Part shown: positions 9,139-17,389 of the stretch, one piece after another
Layout of the letters: every line of letters begins with the position of its first letter
How positions within the stretch are numbered: the stretch's first letter is position 1
From: Thermopetrobacter sp964430935
GTDB taxonomy: Bacteria; Pseudomonadota; Alphaproteobacteria; Rhizobiales; Aestuariivirgaceae
Reading direction: 5' to 3'
Assembly (NCBI GenBank): GCA_964430935.1
Contig: CAYSHK010000088.1
Coordinates: 1 to 32,592 of the forward strand
DNA: 32,592 bases
Made by a program: the position numbers and the translations under genes
The notes under the pieces: generated by a model
Told to the model about the DNA's origin: nothing
The model's database searches: none
What the model saw: only the letters and a program-made list of their open reading frames with translations

Positions 9139-9561
9139 TCAGGCATCCCTGGCGCGACGGGCTGCCAGTTCCGCGCATTTCGGCCCCTTCCCCCTGTCCA
9201 GGGCGTGTTCCGTCAGCCAGTTCCAGGCCTCGTCGCATTCCTCCAGCGTGAAGCCCTTCGCCTCGCCGACGAAGAATTTCTGCAGCGCGGCGAGGATCTC
9301 CGCCAGCCACTTCCGTTCCGCCACCACCGCGATGCGGGAGAAATCCCCGATGTGACTGAAGGCGAACCGGGTGTCCTCCCAGAGGACGGCCGGCTCCACG
9401 GGGCCGAGGTCGAGCACGACCTCCAGCAGACGGGCCCGTCCCCTTCTGCCGATGAAGGCCTCGGCGCGATCCCGCACCGCCTCGTATTCCCTGCGTGAAA
9501 CGGCGCCATCGACGATGAGTTCGATGACGTCCTGTCCGTCGTGTTCATGCATCTCCAGCAT
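9139..9561 (-). CDS. SpoIIAA-like (STAS-fold) protein
   Basis: A 140-residue cytoplasmic protein resembling the SpoIIAA-like family (PF11964). The N-terminal VIELIVDGAVSRREYEAVRDR strand-helix unit, the central RARLLEVVLDLGPVEPAVLWED, and HIGDFSRIAVVAERKWLAEI follow that family's pattern. Despite the name these proteins usually lack the phosphorylatable serine of true anti-anti-sigma factors, and their role is unknown. ATG 9561 has GGGAG nine bases upstream. It is followed by the GST gene and preceded, 78 bases away, by a small unknown gene on the same strand. Confidence 0.8.
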   Translation of the reverse strand: MLEMHEHDGQDVIELIVDGAVSRREYEAVRDRAEAFIGRRGRARLLEVVLDLGPVEPAVLWEDTRFAFSHIGDFSRIAVVAERKWLAEILAALQKFFVGEAKGFTLEECDEAWNWLTEHALDRGKGPKCAELAARRARDA

Positions 9562-9639
9562 GGTGCGCGTCTCCCTGTTGCCAAGCCCCTCATCCCCTCA
9601 TATGGGCAAAGGGAGGCGACCATGAAAGAGACGGTCCCC

Positions 9640-9867
9640 TCAGTCGTCCGAAACCAGTGCGCAGGGACTGCCCGAGGAATCCTCCTCGGCCTTCATGCGT
9701 TCCTCGCGCACCGCCAGCACGGCCATGGACAGCAGATAGCTCACGAACTCGTATCCGCTTCTCGCGGCCATGTTCGCCAGTTCGCTGCACATGCGTTCGA
9801 TATAGACGAGTTCCTCCACGTCCTGCTGCATGTCATTACCGCTCTTACGCACCCAACCCTCATGCAT
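9640..9867 (-). CDS. Small helical protein of unknown function
   Basis: A 75-residue protein I cannot assign to a family. It is mainly two predicted helices (DVEELVYIERMCSELANMAA and VSYLLSMAVLAVREERMKAEE) with a polar tail. Leu and acid/base residues repeat with helical spacing, which suggests a folded protein, and small proteins of this pattern seem common in alphaproteobacteria. ATG 9867 has GGAG seven bases upstream. ATG 9831 would start right at the first helix (63 residues) and is the alternative. It is the first gene of the minus-strand run that ends with the deacylase. Confidence 0.6.
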   Translation of the reverse strand: MHEGWVRKSGNDMQQDVEELVYIERMCSELANMAARSGYEFVSYLLSMAVLAVREERMKAEEDSSGSPCALVSDD

Positions 9868-10363
9868 TGAGCCACTCCAGTTGTCCGATCCGAGACGGCT
9901 CCCCCGCTCGCCGCACCGGCCGCATCCGTCCGGATCCGCCCCCCATTGCCGCGCCGTCAGGCTTTCGCCAATTCTTCAGGATCGCCAGCAAAACGCGATA
10001 TGGCCATTCCGTCAAGACTTGCCGAAAGTTGACCACAGCCTTTCCAAAGTCTTATTGTCATAAAGGCTGCGTGACGTTGCGTTAACTCCAAAGAGTGCGA
10101 CATTTTAACTCTGCCCGGAAATCCCATGATTTGTCGACCAAATACACGGAAATACCAGCAGACATCGCCTCCACTTCGCCAGAGAACTACAAGATAGGAT
10201 ACATAAACTTACCACTTTGGATTTCGCGCAGGTACACCCCATTCCTTTCAGGCAATTGAAAAATTTGCCAAACCCCTTCCCATGCACTAAACACGGGCCG
10301 ATTGGTGGATGGATGTCGAATCTCCCCGATTCCCGTTTCACGCATTATTGCGGAAAGTGAGCC
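9868..10363. other. Gene-free island of low G+C upstream of crcB
   Basis: These 496 bases lie between two divergent genes. From about 10020 to 10350 the G+C content drops to around 45 percent (hand count over 10081-10260), against roughly two-thirds in the neighbours. The short frames here (for example minus 10105-10341) have no recognisable domain and poor codon use. Around 10029-10057 there is TTGACC and, 17 bases on, TTATTG, a weak promoter candidate for crcB. CCTTT at 10038-10042 and AAAGG near 10061 flank TTAT-N4-ATAA, a small dyad. I see no tRNA, insertion-sequence end or fluoride riboswitch consensus. Confidence 0.6.
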
Positions 10364-10753
10364 ATGACTCCAGCGATGATCTCGGCCGTCGCCGCCGGAG
10401 GTGCGATCGGCGCCACCGCGCGCTACGCGGTCTCGGTCCTGACGACGCGCGCATTCGGCATCGAATTTCCCTGGGGTACGGTGATCGTGAACGTGCTGGG
10501 CTCCTTCGCCATGGGGGCGCTCATCACCTACATGGCCCTGAAGTGGTCGGCCTCGCAGGAGATGCGCGCCTTTCTCACCGTGGGCGTGCTCGGCGGGTTC
10601 ACGACCCTGTCCTCCTTCTCCCTCGATTTCGCGACCCTGTACGAACGCAAGCATCCGATCGTGGCGGTCGTCTACGCCTGCGGGACCGTGGGGCTTTCTC
10701 TCATCGCGATCTTCGCGGGCATGGCGCTGATGCGCGCCCTGTTCGCGCCATGA
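10364..10753 (+). CDS. crcB: CrcB/Fluc fluoride channel
   Basis: A 129-residue inner-membrane protein with four hydrophobic segments, a dual-topology dimeric channel that exports fluoride. Family motifs are clear: GGAIGATARYAVS near the N-terminus, GTVIVNVLGSFAMG with the conserved Asn, and GVLGGFTTLSSFSLD, the GGxTTFSTF-type motif that lines the pore. Its stop overlaps the start of the pseudouridine synthase (ATGA), so the two are translationally coupled. The low-GC leader upstream does not show a fluoride riboswitch. Confidence 0.95.
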   Translation: MTPAMISAVAAGGAIGATARYAVSVLTTRAFGIEFPWGTVIVNVLGSFAMGALITYMALKWSASQEMRAFLTVGVLGGFTTLSSFSLDFATLYERKHPIVAVVYACGTVGLSLIAIFAGMALMRALFAP

Positions 10754-11787
10754 GCGGCGTCCGGCACATGACGGTGGAGGCGGACGAGGCGGGGATGCGC
10801 CTCGACCGCTGGTTCCGCGTGCACTTTCCCGCCCTGCCCTTCGGCCGGATGCAGAAACTGCTGCGCAAGGGCGCGATCCGCGTCAACGGAAAGCGCGTCA
10901 AGGCCGCGCACCGGCTGGAGGAAGGCGATACCGTACGCGTGCCTCCCCTGCCCGGAGACATGGCGGAGGCGGATGGAACCGCCCGGGCCACGCGCCGCCC
11001 CCGCCCCCTGTCGGAAAGGGAGCGCGCCTTCTTCCGCTCGCTGATCCTGCATGAGGACAGGGACCTTCTCGTCATCAACAAGCCCTCCGGCATCGCCGTC
11101 CAGGGGGGATCGAAGACCGCCGACCACCTGGACCGCTACCTCGCGGCCCTCGAAGAGGAATACGGCGAACGCCCCCGTCTGGTGCACCGGCTGGACCGGG
11201 ACACCTCGGGCGTTCTCGTGATCGCCAGGCGGCGTTCCGTGGCCGCCCGGCTGGGACGCCTGTTCGCCAGCCGCAGCGTGCGCAAGATCTACTGGGCCGT
11301 CGTCCACGGCGTACCCAAGCCCCTGCAGGGGCGCATCGACATGGCGCTGGTGAAGGCCATGACGCGCGAAGGCGAACGCGTGCGCCCCGCGCACCGGGGC
11401 GAGGAGGGCGCGCAGAAGGCCGTCACCTACTATTCCGTCGTGGACCGTGCCGCCCCCGTTCTCTCCTGGCTGTCCCTGAAACCGGTCACGGGACGTCAGC
11501 ACCAGCTCCGCGCGCACATGGCGTTCATCGGCCATCCGATACTGGGCGACGGCAAATACGGCGGCGGGGAGAACCTGCCGGATGGCGTGGAGCCGCGCCT
11601 GCACCTGCATGCCCGGCGCATCTCCTTTCCCCATCCGCGGGGCGGCGAGCTGGACATCACGGCCCCCCTTCCCGACCACATGGCGCATACCTTCCGGCTG
11701 TTCGGCTTCGATCCCTACGGAGAGGGCGACGGCATGGACGACGGAGAAAGCTGCCGCATTGACAATCGCGGCGCATGCGGTCATTGA
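10750..11787 (+). CDS. rluC: RluA-family 23S rRNA pseudouridine synthase
   Basis: A 345-residue pseudouridine synthase that isomerises specific uridines in large-subunit rRNA. An S4 RNA-binding domain covers about residues 15-70 (MRLDRWFRVHFPALPFGRMQ, IRVNGKRVK). The catalytic domain has the RluA signature HRLDRDTSG with the catalytic Asp at 149, followed by KIYWAVVHG and PVTGRQHQLRAHM. ATG 10750 overlaps the crcB stop. The open frame extends far upstream, but only this start fits the family. It heads the rluC-HAD-ATP12 order frequent in alphaproteobacteria. The RluC name is by similarity and context; RluD-like site specificity cannot be excluded. Confidence 0.9.
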   Translation: MSGVRHMTVEADEAGMRLDRWFRVHFPALPFGRMQKLLRKGAIRVNGKRVKAAHRLEEGDTVRVPPLPGDMAEADGTARATRRPRPLSERERAFFRSLILHEDRDLLVINKPSGIAVQGGSKTADHLDRYLAALEEEYGERPRLVHRLDRDTSGVLVIARRRSVAARLGRLFASRSVRKIYWAVVHGVPKPLQGRIDMALVKAMTREGERVRPAHRGEEGAQKAVTYYSVVDRAAPVLSWLSLKPVTGRQHQLRAHMAFIGHPILGDGKYGGGENLPDGVEPRLHLHARRISFPHPRGGELDITAPLPDHMAHTFRLFGFDPYGEGDGMDDGESCRIDNRGACGH

Positions 11788-11820
11788 GGCCGGCACCCGG
11801 GACAAATCCATAGAGGCGGC

Positions 11821-12486
11821 ATGAAACTCGTTCTCTTCGACTGCGACGGCACCCTCGTGGACAGCCACCACAACATCGCGACGGCCATGCGTCAGGCCTT
11901 CGAGGCCGTCGGCGTGCCCTATCCGGGAGACGAGGCGACACGGAAGGTCATCGGCCTCTCGCTGCCGGAGGCCGTGCGGCCGCTGGCGCCGGACGCGGGG
12001 CCCGACACCTGGGAGCGGCTCTCGGAGGCCTACCGGGAGGCCTTCTTCGCACTCCGGCAACGTCCGGACTTCCACGAACCCCTCTTTCCCGGAGCCCGGG
12101 AGGCCATCGAGGCGCTCGCGGAGCGGGACGACATCATCCTGGGGATCGCCACCGGCAAGGCGCGGCGCGGACTCGAGGCGCTTCTGGAGCGTTTCGACCT
12201 CCGCGACTTCTTCGTGACGACGCAGACCGCGGACGACGCGCCTTCCAAGCCGCATCCCGGCATGATCCTGAGGGCGCTGGAGGAAACCGGGGCCGATCCG
12301 GAGCGCACGGTCCTCGTCGGTGACACCACGCACGACATGCTCATGGCCGCGAACGCGGGGACCCGTGGTCTCGGGGTGGAATGGGGATATCATCCGCCTG
12401 CGGAACTGCGGCGTGCCGGTGCGCGGGAAATCGCCGGCCACTTCAACGACGTGCCGCCGCTTGTGGAGAAAGTGATTCAGCCATGA
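11821..12486 (+). CDS. HAD-IA family hydrolase (phosphoglycolate phosphatase-like)
   Basis: A 221-residue haloacid-dehalogenase-superfamily phosphatase. Motif I is DCDGTLVD with nucleophile Asp7 and acid/base Asp9; motif II is the Thr in LGIATGKAR; motif III is the Lys in SKPHPGM; motif IV is VGDTTHDM. A helical cap (about 15-80) places it in subfamily IA, near phosphoglycolate phosphatases. The real substrate is unknown. GAGG sits just before ATG 11821. It follows rluC by 33 bases and overlaps the ATP12 gene by four bases (ATGA). Confidence 0.9.
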   Translation: MKLVLFDCDGTLVDSHHNIATAMRQAFEAVGVPYPGDEATRKVIGLSLPEAVRPLAPDAGPDTWERLSEAYREAFFALRQRPDFHEPLFPGAREAIEALAERDDIILGIATGKARRGLEALLERFDLRDFFVTTQTADDAPSKPHPGMILRALEETGADPERTVLVGDTTHDMLMAANAGTRGLGVEWGYHPPAELRRAGAREIAGHFNDVPPLVEKVIQP

Positions 12487-13262
12487 CCGACGAAAGGCGC
12501 AAGCTCGACCTGGCGGCGGAGGAACTGGAACGGCTGATGAAGGACCGTTTCGAACGTCCGATGCCGAAACGGTTCTATGGGGAAGTGAGCGTGGAGGGTT
12601 CGCGGCCGCCGTGGTCGATCCGTCTCGACCGCGGGCTGCTCAAGACGCCCATGCGGGCCACGCTGGAGCTTCCGACACGGGCGCTGGCCGACGCCGTGGC
12701 CGGGGAATGGCGGAGGCAGAAGGACGTCATCGACCCCTTCGACATGCCTCTCACACGCCTTTCCAACGCCGCCATAGACCGCGTGCGCGGCCGCCGGCGC
12801 GAGGTGATCGGCGCCATCTGCGCCTATGGCGCCCACGATCTGCTCTGCTACAGGGCGGATTCGCCGCTGGCGTTCGTGCATCTCCAGCGGACCACATGGG
12901 ACCCCCTGCTGGAATGGGCGGAGAAGGAGATCGGTGGCCGGTTCATCGTCTCGGAGGGCGTCATGCCGGCCGAACAGCCGGCGGAGACGCTCCGGGCGCT
13001 TGCGGAACGCTATGCCGTTTTCGGGGACTTCCAGCTCGCCGCCCTGAACAACATGGCCACGCTGTCGGCGTCCGCGATCCTGCCCCTCGCCGTGGCGGCC
13101 GGCCGCATCCCCGCGGAGGAGGCCTGGGAGGCGGCGAACCTGGAGGAGGCCTGGAACATCCGGCAGTGGGGCGAGGACCCCGAAGCCCTCGCCCGGACCG
13201 CGCGGCGGCGTCTGGAGTTCCTGTCGGCCGCCGAGATGCTGGAGCTGCTGAGAAGGCCCTGA
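12483..13262 (+). CDS. ATP12-family F1-ATPase assembly chaperone
   Basis: A 259-residue member of the ATP12 chaperone family, which in mitochondria binds the F1 alpha subunit during ATP synthase assembly; the alphaproteobacterial relatives are presumed to act likewise. Family stretches visible are KRFYGEVSVEG, the LDRGLLKTPMRATLELPTRALADAVAGEW block, DPFDMPLTRLSNAAIDRV, LCYRADSPLAFVHLQRTTWDPLLEW and LEEAWNIRQWGEDPEA. ATG 12483 overlaps the stop of the HAD gene, indicating translational coupling. It ends 12 bases from the convergent CBS gene. The stretch from rluC to here is a typical alphaproteobacterial operon. Confidence 0.92.
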   Translation: MTDERRKLDLAAEELERLMKDRFERPMPKRFYGEVSVEGSRPPWSIRLDRGLLKTPMRATLELPTRALADAVAGEWRRQKDVIDPFDMPLTRLSNAAIDRVRGRRREVIGAICAYGAHDLLCYRADSPLAFVHLQRTTWDPLLEWAEKEIGGRFIVSEGVMPAEQPAETLRALAERYAVFGDFQLAALNNMATLSASAILPLAVAAGRIPAEEAWEAANLEEAWNIRQWGEDPEALARTARRRLEFLSAAEMLELLRRP

Positions 13263-13274
13263 GCCTCTCCCTCC

Positions 13275-13703
13275 TCAGCTGACGATGTACTGCTTCATCT
13301 GCTCCGCCTCGAAGGCCATTTCCTCCATGCGCTGGAGCACGACGTCGCCAATGGACACGATGCCGGCCAGCCTGCCCCCCTCGATCACCGGCAGATGGCG
13401 GAAGCGCCGTTCCGTCATCACGGCCATCAGCTTCTCGGTCGTGTCCGAAAGACGGCAGGTGCAAATGTCCCGGCTCATGAACCGGCCCGCCGGCATGTCC
13501 GCGGCCGGCCCGCCCTCGTCGGCCATGGCGCGTACGATGTCACGCTCGGAAAGAATGCCGGCGATCTCTCCCGCGTCGTTCAGAATGACGAGGGCGCCTA
13601 TGCGCCGACGACGCAGTTCCCGTGCCGCCTCTCTCAGGGTGATGGTCTCCGGGGCGGTGGCGACGTCCCGCCCCTTGCGGTCCAGAATGCTTGCAACGTT
13701 CAT
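13275..13703 (-). CDS. CBS-domain pair protein
   Basis: A 142-residue protein made almost entirely of two CBS domains (about 8-65 and 74-132), a module that usually binds adenine nucleotides or S-adenosylmethionine. Landmarks are RRIGALVILNDAGEIAGILSERDIVRAM in the first and RRFRHLPVIEGGRLAGIVSIGDVV in the second. No catalytic or membrane domain is attached, so it is a stand-alone sensor of unknown partner. ATG 13703 has AGGAG about six bases upstream. A 78-base gap separates it from the rhomboid gene on the same strand. Confidence 0.92.
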   Translation of the reverse strand: MNVASILDRKGRDVATAPETITLREAARELRRRRIGALVILNDAGEIAGILSERDIVRAMADEGGPAADMPAGRFMSRDICTCRLSDTTEKLMAVMTERRFRHLPVIEGGRLAGIVSIGDVVLQRMEEMAFEAEQMKQYIVS

Positions 13704-13781
13704 GGGGTCTCCTGTTTCCTGACGTTTCCTCGCTTCGATGCACGGGGCGGTTCGTCCGCCCTCTAGCGAGTCATGATAACA

Positions 13782-14618
13782 TCAGAGGGGAGCATTCTCC
13801 AAACGTCGCCTCCGCGGCCGGTCGAACAGGGAGAAGAGAAGCAGTCCGGTGAGGAAGCCGCCCAGATGCGCCTCCCAGGCGATGGCGTTCATGCGGCCGC
13901 CGCTTCCGACGCCGAAAACGCCGAACACCACGTTGATCCCCATCCAGACCAGGATGAACGTGCGCGGCCGTTTCATGAGGAGGGTCTGCGACACGGTCAG
14001 CGGCCGCACCATCGTCAGATCCCGGTGCAGCCCCTCGGACAGGCTGGCGCCCCCGGCGTAGATCAGCCTGATGGCGGCTCCCATCAGCCCGGACACGCCT
14101 CCGGACGCGCCGATGAGCAGTGCCGGCTCGCCCCGGTGCATGAGCAGATAGAGAAATGCGCCGCCGGCGGCCGAAACGAGCATCAGCAGAACGAAGCGCA
14201 CCGCCCCCGTCCGTCTGGCCACCGGCGCCCCGAAAGCCGCCATCCAGAGCGAATTGGCAAGCAGGTGGAGCCATCCCGCATGCAGGAACATGTGGGTGAA
14301 GGGCCCGAGCACGGCCGCCGCGAGCCCGCCCGGCAGCGAGGAGACGGGAACATCGGGCGGAAGCGAATAGCGCAGCGGCAGAAAGGCGTACCGCAGGAGA
14401 AAATGGTAGTTCTCGGCGGGAGTCATGAAGAAGTCCCGCCAGGCCTGCACGCCGGCGAAGACGACGACCAGCAGGACGATGATCCCCGGCACGTCGAAGG
14501 CCTTCTGGTGCAGCCCTCCGCTCCGGAAATGACGCCCTGCGACATGCCCTCCGGCTCCGGGAATCTCGCGACGCCCCGGGTCCCCGCGACGGTCATCCGG
14601 AAAATTCTCCTGCTGCAT
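13782..14618 (-). CDS. Rhomboid-family intramembrane serine protease
   Basis: A 278-residue polytopic inner-membrane protease. The catalytic dyad is Ser172 in GASGGVSG and His251 in EAHLGGFLTG. The HMFLHAGWLHLLANSLWM segment carries the supporting His and Asn122. About six hydrophobic segments start after a soluble, Arg/Gly-rich N-terminus of about 40 residues. ATG 14618 has a strong ribosome binding site (GGGGAGAGG) and was preferred over the longer open frame to 14816, which would overlap the divergent PAS gene. The substrate is unknown. Confidence 0.92.
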   Translation of the reverse strand: MQQENFPDDRRGDPGRREIPGAGGHVAGRHFRSGGLHQKAFDVPGIIVLLVVVFAGVQAWRDFFMTPAENYHFLLRYAFLPLRYSLPPDVPVSSLPGGLAAAVLGPFTHMFLHAGWLHLLANSLWMAAFGAPVARRTGAVRFVLLMLVSAAGGAFLYLLMHRGEPALLIGASGGVSGLMGAAIRLIYAGGASLSEGLHRDLTMVRPLTVSQTLLMKRPRTFILVWMGINVVFGVFGVGSGGRMNAIAWEAHLGGFLTGLLLFSLFDRPRRRRLENAPL

Positions 14619-14790
14619 GCACCTCTCCCCGCCGGAAACCGATCGAAGACGGAATTCCGGCCAGTCCCTGTGAATAACCCTCTCCGGCAACTTGCGCGTG
14701 AACCCGTGGCTGGCATGATCCCTGCACGGCAGGGTTCGGCAGTACTGGTTTGAGACACCCCTCAATACACAAGAATGGGCGGATGCGCCA

Positions 14791-15438
14791 ATGACAAACG
14801 TAACCTCACTCCACACCGCGCAGGACCGTCAGCAGGAGCTGACGGATCCGCTGAACCTCATCGTTCTGCGCCACTGGGAGCAGCTCCGCGGCGAACGCCC
14901 CGCGCCGGACAGGACGGAACTGGATCTGCGGACGCTGGCACCGGTTCTTCACTGGTTCGGCATCCTGGAACGGCGCGACAGCGAACTGCGCTACGACTGG
15001 CGTCTCGCCGGCTCCGGGCTCTGCGAAATGTGGGGACGCGAACTGAGGGGCACCGAAGCGATGACGGACATGCCCCGTTTCGAGCGCGATACGATCCTGC
15101 GCCTGCTCGACAGGGTGCTCACGACGTGCCAGCCGGCGCTGATGCGTCTGTCCCTGAAGATCGGTTTCGGCGCCCGCCGCTGTCCGGCCGAGGCGCTGGC
15201 CCTTCCATTGACCGACGAACGGACGGGGCGGCTTCTGGTGGCCTTCGTGCTCGTGCCCCACTGTCCGCCGGGCATTCCCTGCCATCCGGTGATCGAGGAG
15301 GCCGAGCTGCACTTCCTGCGCCTGATCTGGACCGAACCGGTCCCGGGGCATGCGCAACCGCAGCTCCCGCCAGGCAACCCCCTGGTGCGCAGACGGGGCA
15401 TCTTCACGGTGATCGAGGGCGGCCGCAGGTCGGACTGA
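14791..15438 (+). CDS. PAS_5-type domain protein
   Basis: A 215-residue protein resembling the single-domain PAS_5 family (PF07310), small presumed sensors frequent in alphaproteobacteria. Typical elements are LNLIVLRHWEQLRGERPAPDRTELDLRTL at the N-terminus, then LERRDSELRYDWRLAGSGLCEMWGRELRG, and the later LPLTDERTGRLLVAFVLVP strands. No kinase, cyclase or DNA-binding domain is attached. It is divergent from the rhomboid gene (172-base gap) and stops three bases before the Nudix gene, so it is in an operon with it. Confidence 0.82.
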   Translation: MTNVTSLHTAQDRQQELTDPLNLIVLRHWEQLRGERPAPDRTELDLRTLAPVLHWFGILERRDSELRYDWRLAGSGLCEMWGRELRGTEAMTDMPRFERDTILRLLDRVLTTCQPALMRLSLKIGFGARRCPAEALALPLTDERTGRLLVAFVLVPHCPPGIPCHPVIEEAELHFLRLIWTEPVPGHAQPQLPPGNPLVRRRGIFTVIEGGRRSD

Positions 15439-15441
15439 CGG

Positions 15442-15912
15442 ATGGGGAAACGGACGAGCGCCGGCATACTTCTCTACCGCATGCGGAATGGTGCGCCGGA
15501 GGTTCTGCTCGTCCATCCCGGCGGTCCGTACTGGAAGAACCGCGACGCCGGCAGCTGGTCCATTCCCAAGGGCGAAATCGGCGAAGGCGAGGATCCCCTG
15601 CACACCGCGCTGCGGGAATTCCGCGAGGAAACCGGCCATGAACCGCCACGGGGCAAGGCCGTCCCCCTGCCCCCCGTGCGGCTGGGCGGCGGCAAGCTCG
15701 TCCTCTCCTGGGCTCTGGAGGGCGATCTCGATCCGGACACCGTACGCTCCAACACCTTCGAGATGGAATGGCCGCCCCGTTCCGGGCGGATGCGCAGCTT
15801 CCCCGAGATCGACCGGGCGCGATGGTTCACCCTCGAGGAGGCCGCGCGCCGGGCCAATCCCGCATACGCGCCCCTCTTCGAGGCGCTCAAGACCATGACG
15901 GGACTGGAATAG
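15442..15912 (+). CDS. Nudix hydrolase
   Basis: A 156-residue Nudix-fold pyrophosphohydrolase. A complete Nudix box runs from Gly44 to Gly65: G-x5-E50, then x7 and R58-E-F-R-E-E63-T-G. WSIPKGEIGEGED before and within the box resembles bis(5'-nucleosyl)-tetraphosphatase-like members, which cleave dinucleoside polyphosphates, but the substrate cannot be fixed from this. It starts three bases after the PAS_5 gene, and the DUF2905 gene follows 27 bases later. Confidence 0.92.
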   Translation: MGKRTSAGILLYRMRNGAPEVLLVHPGGPYWKNRDAGSWSIPKGEIGEGEDPLHTALREFREETGHEPPRGKAVPLPPVRLGGGKLVLSWALEGDLDPDTVRSNTFEMEWPPRSGRMRSFPEIDRARWFTLEEAARRANPAYAPLFEALKTMTGLE

Positions 15913-15939
15913 ACGGCTCCAGGCACCTATCTCCCGGAC

Positions 15940-16149
15940 ATGCAGAAACTTCTCATCGTCATCGGACTGCTGCTGATCCTGATCGGCCTGGCGTGGCCCC
16001 TTCTGCGGCGCGTGTTCGGCAACATGCCGGGCGATGTCCACTGGGGCGGCGAGGGCTGGAGCGTGCACATCCTGCTGGGCACCTCCATCGTCCTGTCCAT
16101 CGTTCTGACGGTGGTCCTCAACCTCGTGCTCTGGTGGATGAACCGCTGA
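15940..16149 (+). CDS. DUF2905 small membrane protein
   Basis: A 69-residue inner-membrane protein with two hydrophobic helices (about 3-22 and 44-67) joined by a short loop with the conserved NMPGDVHW motif. This matches the DUF2905 pattern (LGRLPGDI-type loop between two helices). Function is unknown. It is last in the PAS_5-Nudix-DUF2905 run and convergent with rpsI, whose terminator lies in between. Confidence 0.85.
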   Translation: MQKLLIVIGLLLILIGLAWPLLRRVFGNMPGDVHWGGEGWSVHILLGTSIVLSIVLTVVLNLVLWWMNR

Positions 16150-16190
16150 ACCGCGCAAGGGCCGGCGGCATGCGTGCGGCGTCAAGACGG

Positions 16191-16226
16191 AAAAAGGGCC
16201 CTCCCGCGACCGGAAGGGCCCTTTCC
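16191..16226 (-). terminator. Rho-independent terminator of rplM-rpsI
   Basis: A perfect ten-base inverted repeat (AAAGGGCCCT at 16193-16202 and its complement at 16215-16224) encloses a 12-base loop. On the minus strand it ends in a run of five T. It sits about 35 bases after the rpsI stop. On the plus strand it may also stop transcripts of the DUF2905 operon, less efficiently. Confidence 0.85.
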
Positions 16227-16261
16227 ACGCGTATCCCGCGTGAAATCCGCGGTACGCCGGA

Positions 16262-16738
16262 TCAGCGCTTGGAGAACTGGAAGGAACGGCGGGCCTTGCG
16301 GCGGCCATACTTCTTGCGCTCCACGACGCGGGCGTCGCGGGTCAGGAAGCCGCCCTTCTTGAGGACGGGCCGCAGGGCGGGCTCGTAGTTCACCAGCGCC
16401 CGGGCGATGCCGTGACGCACCGCGCCGGCCTGACCGGACAGACCGCCGCCGGACACCGTGCAGATCACGTCGTACTGGTCGAGCCGCTCGGCGGCCTCCA
16501 GCGGCTGGCGCAGGATCATCTGCAGGGTCGGGCGGGCGAAGTACTTCTCCAGGTCCTTGCCGTTGACCGTGATCTTGCCCGGTCCGGGCTTGATCCAGAC
16601 ACGGGCGACGGCGTTCTTGCGCTTGCCGGTGGCATAGGCGCGGCCATGCTCGTCGATCTTCGGCTCGGGCAGGGAAGCCTCCTCGGCGACGCCCATCGCC
16701 TCGCCCAGGTTCTCCAGGGTGGTGTTCTCCTCGGACAT
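16262..16738 (-). CDS. rpsI: 30S ribosomal protein S9 (uS9)
   Basis: A 158-residue small-subunit protein whose C-terminal tail reaches the tRNA in the P site. The core starts at about residue 34 (GRAYATGKRKNAVARVWIKPG). It continues through the GGGLSGQAGAVRHGIARAL segment to the basic tail ending KKYGRRKARRSFQFSKR. The acidic extension of about 30 residues at the N-terminus is normal in alphaproteobacteria. ATG 16738 overlaps the rplM stop by one base (TGATG), so the two genes are coupled. Confidence 0.98.
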   Translation of the reverse strand: MSEENTTLENLGEAMGVAEEASLPEPKIDEHGRAYATGKRKNAVARVWIKPGPGKITVNGKDLEKYFARPTLQMILRQPLEAAERLDQYDVICTVSGGGLSGQAGAVRHGIARALVNYEPALRPVLKKGGFLTRDARVVERKKYGRRKARRSFQFSKR

Positions 16739-17205
16739 CAGCCGGCCCTCCTCGTGTTCTTCGGATTCATCGCCTTCACGTCGAGCACCTCCGGCTGCTG
16801 CGCCTCATGGGGATGCTCGGGACCGGCGTAGATGCGCAGGTTCTTCATCTGCCGCCGGGAGAGCGGCCCGCCGGGCAGCATGCGCTTCACGGCCAGCTCG
16901 AGGACGCGGGTGGGCCGCTTGCCGCCGATCATCTTCTCGGCGGTGCGCTCCTTGATGCCGCCCGGATAGCCGGTGTGCCAGTAGTACTTCTTGTTCTTCA
17001 TCTTGCGGCCCGTGAGCACCACCTTGTCGGCGTTGATCACGATGACGTTGTCGCCGCAGTCGACGTGCGGGGTGTAGATCGGCTTGTGCTTGCCGCGCAG
17101 GCGCGTGGCGATGATGCTCGCCAGACGGCCCAGCACGACGCCCTCGGCGTCGATCAGCACCCACTTCTTCTCAACCTCGCCGGGTTTGGCGGAAAAGGTC
17201 TTCAT
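16738..17205 (-). CDS. rplM: 50S ribosomal protein L13 (uL13)
   Basis: A 155-residue large-subunit assembly protein. Conserved blocks are KKWVLIDAEGVVLGRLAS, CGDNVIVINADKVVLTGRKM, YYWHTGYPGG and AVKRMLPGGPLSRRQMKNL. ATG 17205 is the family start, although the frame stays open to 17331. It leads the rplM-rpsI operon, which has a recognisable promoter about 100 bases upstream and a terminator after rpsI. Confidence 0.98.
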   Translation of the reverse strand: MKTFSAKPGEVEKKWVLIDAEGVVLGRLASIIATRLRGKHKPIYTPHVDCGDNVIVINADKVVLTGRKMKNKKYYWHTGYPGGIKERTAEKMIGGKRPTRVLELAVKRMLPGGPLSRRQMKNLRIYAGPEHPHEAQQPEVLDVKAMNPKNTRRAG

Positions 17206-17302
17206 GGGAGGTTCCTCGATCAGTGGCTGTTGCCGGTGGTTTGTTTCGACAAATGCAACCGCCCGCATCCCCCCGGGAAGCGGGCAGCGTGTCCGTGGCC
17301 GT

Positions 17303-17331
17303 CTTCTAGCCCCGCTCCGGACGGCAGTCAA
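17303..17331 (-). promoter_or_regulatory. Sigma-70-type promoter of rplM-rpsI
   Basis: On the minus strand TTGACT (17326-17331) and TAGAAG (17303-17308) are separated by exactly 17 bases. This matches the strong housekeeping promoters of alphaproteobacteria. The rplM start lies about 100 bases downstream. Confidence 0.75.
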
Positions 17332-17389
17332 GAGACAATTTTCGCCCCGCTCGTCAAAAACAGCTTTGTTTTCCGCATCTTACGTATAG

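Noticed and set aside
10105..10341. Minus-strand frame of 78 residues in the low-GC island
   Set aside because: No family pattern, Cys-rich by chance, no convincing ribosome binding site.
10020..10363. Fluoride riboswitch upstream of crcB
   Set aside because: I looked for the GGNGATGG and AACCGC-type core and the conserved CTGATG element; GGTGGATGGATG near 10300 is not followed by the rest of the consensus.
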